From the NCBI RefSeq assembly GCF_010093535.1, contig NW_022985189.1:717245-781244 (forward strand): 64,000 nucleotides of DNA. The letters run 5' to 3'. The translations under genes and the position numbers were made by a program. Shown in pieces: positions 58,772 through 64,000 of this stretch. Within the stretch, counting starts at the first letter, position 1, and every line of letters starts with the position of its first letter. This DNA is from Lindgomyces ingoldianus (Eukaryota; Ascomycota; Dothideomycetes; Pleosporales; Lindgomycetaceae). The notes beneath the pieces are model-generated. The model was not told the origin of the DNA, searched no databases, and was given only the letters and a program-made list of their open reading frames with translations.

Positions 58772-61707
58772 CTCGCCGAAGCGCACCCGAACTCGTAGAA
58801 CCCAAGTGGATGGATGGAAGGAGGATGTCAAGATGCAGACTTCGATTGATGGGTGTTTGGATTGGGGCTCAAGACGTCTATCATCCTAGCTCGACCATCA
58901 ACACGGGCTTCCGCAGTGACTCTTTATTCGGATGTGTCTATCCTGGTCTAGTTACCCGGAGCTTAGGATTTAGCAGGCTTAGCTGCATGGTCAATCCTGC
59001 CTATCGATATGGAACTCACCTCCGCTGCGCTTGGACGTTGCGAGGCCGCTAACTCCCTTCGCTTCGAGCACGGTATTTTAGAACCTCGACCCTGCAAGAT
59101 ATCTGTGCTGGATCACCGGCTGTAACACTTCCCCGTCGTCATATCTCGCCACCACTCTACTGCGGCCATCTTGGAAGGTCCTCGTCTTTAGAAATCTCGG
59201 CGCATTACTGCGACAAGATATAACACCATGGAGCTTTTGATTCAAGTAGTTGCGTAGTGCAAACGACAACGGGGCTCACGTTCTTTTCTCGCAAATGCCT
59301 TTCATGAGATTAAGATCAACGACATATCACAATTCGCAGGTGGCAATATTGCTTCCACGGACCAGGTACAGGAATGACGCGATTGGTGTTTGGTTCATCA
59401 TTGCAGTACTGTACGCGATGACATTTAGCCCCGCATTGAGGATAGTACATCCGTGTTGGATGTTCAAAAACGCCACGTTAATATCTTCGACAAAGTTATT
59501 TGCGCAAGAAATTACATGGAAAATCTAGTTGAGGGTTGGAAGCTCCCTCTAGACTTCCAAGCTTGATTTCCAAGAACTAGGAATATGACACGCGGGAGCT
59601 TCACACGCGCTGTGGTCTCACTATTGATCAGACATCTGGGTGATTGCGACCTGCAGGGCTGAGGTAGACGCGCGGACCGACCGTGTCTGTGGATAACCAG
59701 ATCTCCAACCTCCTCCTCTGTGATCGCCTATCCGCCAGTGCTTCGTATCTAATCTCGAAAACCCCATTCAGCTGAATAGAAGTCAGGACGACAGCGAACT
59801 TTGGCAACCTCTTCATGACAAACGACTTTCGGTTTCCCTCTCTCGAACTGTCACCCCATGCTCAGCCTACCATTGCTGTGCCGCGAACGTCTTCTGCGCC
59901 TGCCGAACCAACCTTTTCTTCCAAATTGATCTAATGCTCTTTGAGAGGCCCAATGGCATGGAAGAAACACGATGCACTCTGGAACAGAGTCAGGACCTGC
60001 CGCTAGACGCATCCCTGTCGTACTTCCAGCCAAAGCACCTTGGATTCTACTAGCTATATTAGACGTTCGCTTTTCTTTGTTATCTTGCCACAGCTCGCGC
60101 TTGCAGCGGTTAGCGCACGGTTGAGGCCGCGCTTGACGTTTGGGTTTGGCACTGCATGAGGTTTGCATCCTTGGAGACACGAGCCGAAGAGGCAAATATC
60201 GTGTAACCCCGCCATTGGTTGCGTGTGTGCTACGCATCTGCAGCGCGGGACGTTTTCACTCTCTTCGCTCCGTCCGTTGCTGCACATCACCCGCTGAACC
60301 GTGTGAGGTCCTCAGAAACAAGTTCAGATTGATGGTCCACAATATGCTCGTGCGTCTGACGCAAAATTCTGGCCACTGGTACTCGCTGTAGCACAACTAA
60401 GCTAGATGGCTCAGATGATATGTCCATGACTCTCCTCCTGGTAAACGCTCTTAATACCTCCTCCCATTGTTTTATCTATCTGACACCAACAAAATGGAGA
60501 TAGTTCCGCAGAAACCGAAGCCCCAAGGGACTTAGGCAAGGGTCATGATTCGCAGCCCAGTTTCACCTTGCTCACGGTGGATACTATCACCGACGAAGCT
60601 CTTCAATTTGGGTTGAGGTTTGTCACTCATCTGACAATGGTTGATCATTGCTCACCGCCCTTAGCGGGATGACGAACCACCGAGGCTTCCAAGCCTTGTA
60701 TCTGCAGACTTCGAAGCACTCATATCCTGCACTGAAGTGTGCTCGTGCTCGATTTGGTCTCTTTCTACCTTCTTAGATGTGTTAGATATACCCTAGTAGC
60801 TGTGGGCCAACATCTAGTTCCTCGATTCGGAAGGCGCTGAGGCATGCGCACCACCGCAACAGCGCTTCTTCCCTTCTCAATCCTTGTCTCTACTAGACTT
60901 TCACGATTCCTCTTTCGCCCCCACGCTTGCATCTCTAGCCTAGACCTCCGACACTCCATGTCGACTCCATGTTGACTCCTACACGTGATACCAGCTGTAC
61001 TCTGAAGGGGATCCTCGTCTAGCGTGAGAACCCATGAAACTCTCACCCTTCCACCTGGGAAAGATCCCCAAGCCGCGGCTCGTTCTTCGCCCGAGGAAGC
61101 GCCGGAACTTTCGGCTCCACCCCCACGGAATGTTTTCCCGTTTTACCCCTCGTCTCAACTGGCTTGCAGAATATCAGGAGAGACGGCCTGGCAATTGGCG
61201 GGGAATGCGAGGGGAATGTGTCAAAGATTTCTTTTTGCCGGGACGGCATCTGTGCCTCGCGGCCCGCGATTCAGCTGAATTGCCGCTATCTCAATGCATC
61301 CTCATCAATTGCAGATGATGGGAGTCGGCGACCAGAATTCGACCTGCAACGAAGCCGTCTAAAACGTTTGTTACCAACTTGGGATAGAACGTGCATGTGA
61401 ATTCAGTTGTTTATCAGCTAATCATTAGCTGGAAATGGCCGAAAAAGTGGGTACGACGTTTTGCCGGAAGTAGCCTTGAGCTCCGGTCTCGATGGACTCC
61501 TTGGTACTCTAAAAATGAACCGCGCGTTACCTTGCTCCACCAAAAATTGAAAGCGAGCCTGAGCCTTTAGCTTCCATGCACGCGTTGGGGTCTAGGGTAT
61601 TCCCCAATTCACGGTCAATTGTCAGGTAATACTTCACACTTCACCATCCCAGCCAGATTCTTCTACCACTTTCGACGATCGGTCATTGATTGCTAGAGAT
61701 TTGCGCG
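58772..61707. other. Divergent intergenic region of the terpenoid locus
   Basis: About 2.9 kb between the terpene synthase and P450 starts. Short ORFs on both strands show no family features. It should hold both promoters; no recognised transcription-factor gene lies inside. Confidence 0.45.
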
Positions 61708-63572
61708 ATGGGAGCTTTTCCTCTCTTAGCATTGTGGCAGTCTCTTCCTTCCATCCCAATCCTCCTCGCCGCCTTCGTCGCCATATCGATCCTTTATGCC
61801 CTTGTACTAGCAATCTATCGTGTCACATTGCACCCTCTCGCGCGTTTCCCTGGTCCTAAACTAACGGCGGTAACTGGCTGGTATGAATGCTTTCTAGACT
61901 TCTTTGCTGGCCCCGGAGAAACCTTTGCATTTGCTATTGAACGCATGCACGAGCGCTACGGGTCAATCGTGCGCATCAATCCTCACGAGATCCACGTCTC
62001 AGACCCTGATTTCTTCGATACTTTGTATGCTGGTGGCAGCGCACGACGTGACAAGTATCCTCCCGCCGCACATGTACAGGGGACGCCAGAGGGGATTTTC
62101 GGTACAGTTGACCACCAAACACATCGAAAGAGAAGGGCGGCGATCAGTGGCTATTTCTCCAAGCAGAGTATTCTTCAGGACCAGGGGATTGTGGATGAGA
62201 AGATTGAACTTTTGTGTGATGTCTTTTCTAAAGCGAAAAGAGAGGGGAAAGAACTTAATATCAGGGTCCCGTTGCTTGCACTGGGGACGGATGTCTTTTG
62301 TCAGCACACATTAGGGCCAAGAGGATGTATGGATTTGCTGAAAGATTGGGATAGAGCGGCTACTTGGAGGGCGAGCATCATTGCGCTTCTACATTGGACG
62401 CCCGTTGTTCGGCAGTTTTCGTGGGTTATGCCTTTTGCGGTGGAGCTTCCGATGTGGATCATTAAAGCCATAAGTCAAGAGCTAGCACTAGTAGTGTCAA
62501 TCTTCAGGGTAAGCACTCCGCAGTAAACGCAATGCGAACGCTTAACCAGTTCGTGACAGGACCTCCGGATTCAAGCCGCAGCAGCAATTGCAGAACATGA
62601 CTCGTTGGAGGGTGAGCAAAAGGTCCGAGCGAATGTCTTCCATACCATCCTTTCTAGCAACCTGGAAGCCCATGACAAGGAGGTCAAACGCATGGCACAA
62701 GAAGGCTTTTCCATTCTATCGGCATCTGGCGACACCATTGCAAGATCTATGACCGCAGCCATGTATCACCTTCATGCAAACCCTCCAGTGCTCAAGCGGT
62801 TAAAAGAGGAGTTGAAGCAAGCAATGCCTAATCCATATGCGCACGTAGATTTGGCGACGTTGGAAGCGCTGCCTTGGTTGGTAAGTTAATCAAACTCGGA
62901 CTTCGGCTATACCTGATCCTCGAATACAGACTGCAGTCCTCAAAGAATCTCTCCGCATTGCCGCACTCATAACCACACGCGCTCCTCTCCAAGCGCCAAC
63001 TGAGTGGATGCGATATCAGGAATGGGCGATTCCGCCAAATGTAGGCATCCCCTACTCTCCACTCTTTGCCACTTAACTATTACTGAGACTGTGCCAGACT
63101 CCAGTGAGCATGACGCTTAGCTCCATGGCTTTGGATGCGAAAACCTGGCCTGAGCCCATGAGATTTATCCCTGAGCGATGGATGGAAGAGAATTCGGAGT
63201 ATAAGCGCAATATGGGGTATTTTGTCCCGTTTCATCGCGGACATCGGAATTGTATTGGAATTAAGTAAGTCGGCAGTCCATCTCTCTTCTTTTTCCTTTA
63301 CTCGCGTCTTAATGTCTTCCTCCTACCATTCCCTGCATGCTTCTTTATTCTTTAGTATCGTGCATATTGCTGTATGTGCGGCTGACATTCTTAGTCTGGC
63401 CTGGTGTCAAATGTACCTGACACTTGCGAAATTGATTCGCAGATTTGACTTTGAGCTGTACGATGTTGTGAGGGAGAGAGATATCGATAACTATCGGGAT
63501 TGCTTTTTGGGTGAGCCAAGGGATGATTCATTGGGCGTGAGAATGAAGGTTGTTGCGGAGGAGGCCCGGTAA
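61708..63572 (+). CDS. Cytochrome P450, 5 exons, next to terpene synthase
   Basis: Exons 61,708-62,508, 62,560-62,880, 62,930-63,040, 63,098-63,264 and 63,395-63,572 join to 525 aa. The ATG of MGAFPLLALW is used; the frame stays open a little upstream without ATG. An N-terminal membrane anchor (about 14-37) precedes the HPLARFPGPKL proline hinge. The I-helix reads SILSASGDTIARS, the ExxR motif is KESLR (Glu380, Arg383), FIPERW is the PERF region, and the heme loop FHRGHRNCIG has Cys463. The last junction restores GINLAWCQMYLTLAKL. It resembles terpenoid-oxidising P450s of fungal sesquiterpene clusters and probably acts in the ER on the neighbouring synthase product; this last point is inference. 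The gene appears intact. Confidence 0.92.
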
Positions 63573-64000
63573 AACTTTCGATAGCAGGGCCGCATGAGCA
63601 CGCGCTGTGAAGAGTCGATGGTAGTTTTGGACGAGTGGGTTGCGCATGGTTGATCCCAAGGTGACCTAGGTCCGGATCTAAATCATACTACCGCTTAGAA
63701 AACATCCAAATTAAAGTCCTTGTAAGCAAATAACCTCCCCCGGGTCACTGGAGAGGGGCTTGGAATAGGAAGCTTTTATCATTAAGGTTCGCTAATTTCG
63801 AATAAGCGGCAAATATGTGAGAGTCATGGTGATAAAATTAACTGCTTCGTCGACAATACTTGCAAAAGGGGGTTGACATAGATCAGATCAGATGCGTTCA
63901 TCCTAACGCGGCAATTACCATAATCTCTAGGTGCTGTTTGGTAAAGTCGCAACCCGTCCATGATCAAGCCGGTACCATGGAAGGTGAGTCACTATTTTCA
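63573..64000. other. Downstream flank of the P450
   Basis: No gene seen. A further member of a terpenoid cluster could start right of the window. Confidence 0.4.

Noticed and set aside
58772..61707. Genes in the short ORFs between terpene synthase and P450
   Set aside because: All are short, overlapping and without family features; some begin at non-ATG codons.
57346..63572. Naming the terpene locus as a known botrydial- or trichothecene-type cluster
   Set aside because: Only two genes are present and sequence recall cannot decide the product; the general family is all that can be supported.

Overview
The window comes from a filamentous ascomycete (Pezizomycotina). The protein-coding genes have short GT-AG introns of about 43-66 bases with CTNAC-type branch points, and they encode families typical of these fungi: a HET/ankyrin protein, an MFS drug transporter, a BBE-like FAD oxidase, a GPI-type GH17 glucanase, a terpene cyclase and a cytochrome P450. 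The genome is split into two compartments. Gene islands of ordinary composition (about 9.2-25.7, 42.2-47.0, 49.7-54.5 and 55.7-64.0 kb) alternate with very AT-rich blocks (about 0.1-9.2, 25.7-42.1, 47.5-49.6 and 54.6-55.6 kb). In the AT blocks nearly all CpA/TpG has become TpA and no ORF survives. This is the signature of repeat-induced point mutation (RIP) on transposons.

Left AT block: a minus-strand Ty3/Gypsy relic (zinc knuckle, protease, reverse transcriptase and integrase still readable through stop codons), other unidentified mutated repeats, and a clean solo LTR with target duplication CTTTA. Island 1 holds a four-exon epoxide hydrolase, a broken HIS4-type histidine-biosynthesis relic, a two-exon FAD oxidase, a four-exon MFS exporter, an AhpD-like protein, a Crypton-like tyrosine recombinase relic and a decayed aminoglycoside-phosphotransferase-type kinase gene.

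The central AT block is one 16.5-kb Helitron (25,661-42,199), opened exactly at the ATG of the kinase gene. It carries a RIP-mutated Rep/helicase gene and a nested stack: a solo LTR (TSD CTATT) and a pogo/Fot1-like DNA transposon (TA duplication) that itself contains a full-length Gypsy element (two 318-base LTRs, TSD CTCTC). A 446-base unmutated derivative with the same Helitron ends lies 4.4 kb further on, in the upstream region of an ankyrin-HET gene. A tRNA-like sequence sits between that Helitron and the gene.

Right part: a head-to-head pair of pogo fragments (one split by a 129-base LTR-like insertion with TSD ATATT), an ancient inverted duplication carrying TPR relics on either side of a two-pass membrane protein gene, another RIP block, a GH17 glucanase, and a likely small terpenoid locus made of a seven-exon class I terpene synthase and a divergently oriented five-exon P450. 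I did not find a clearly new defence or biosynthetic system. The most informative objects are the datable transposon nest, the Helitron insertion into a start codon, and the Helitron derivative beside the HET gene.
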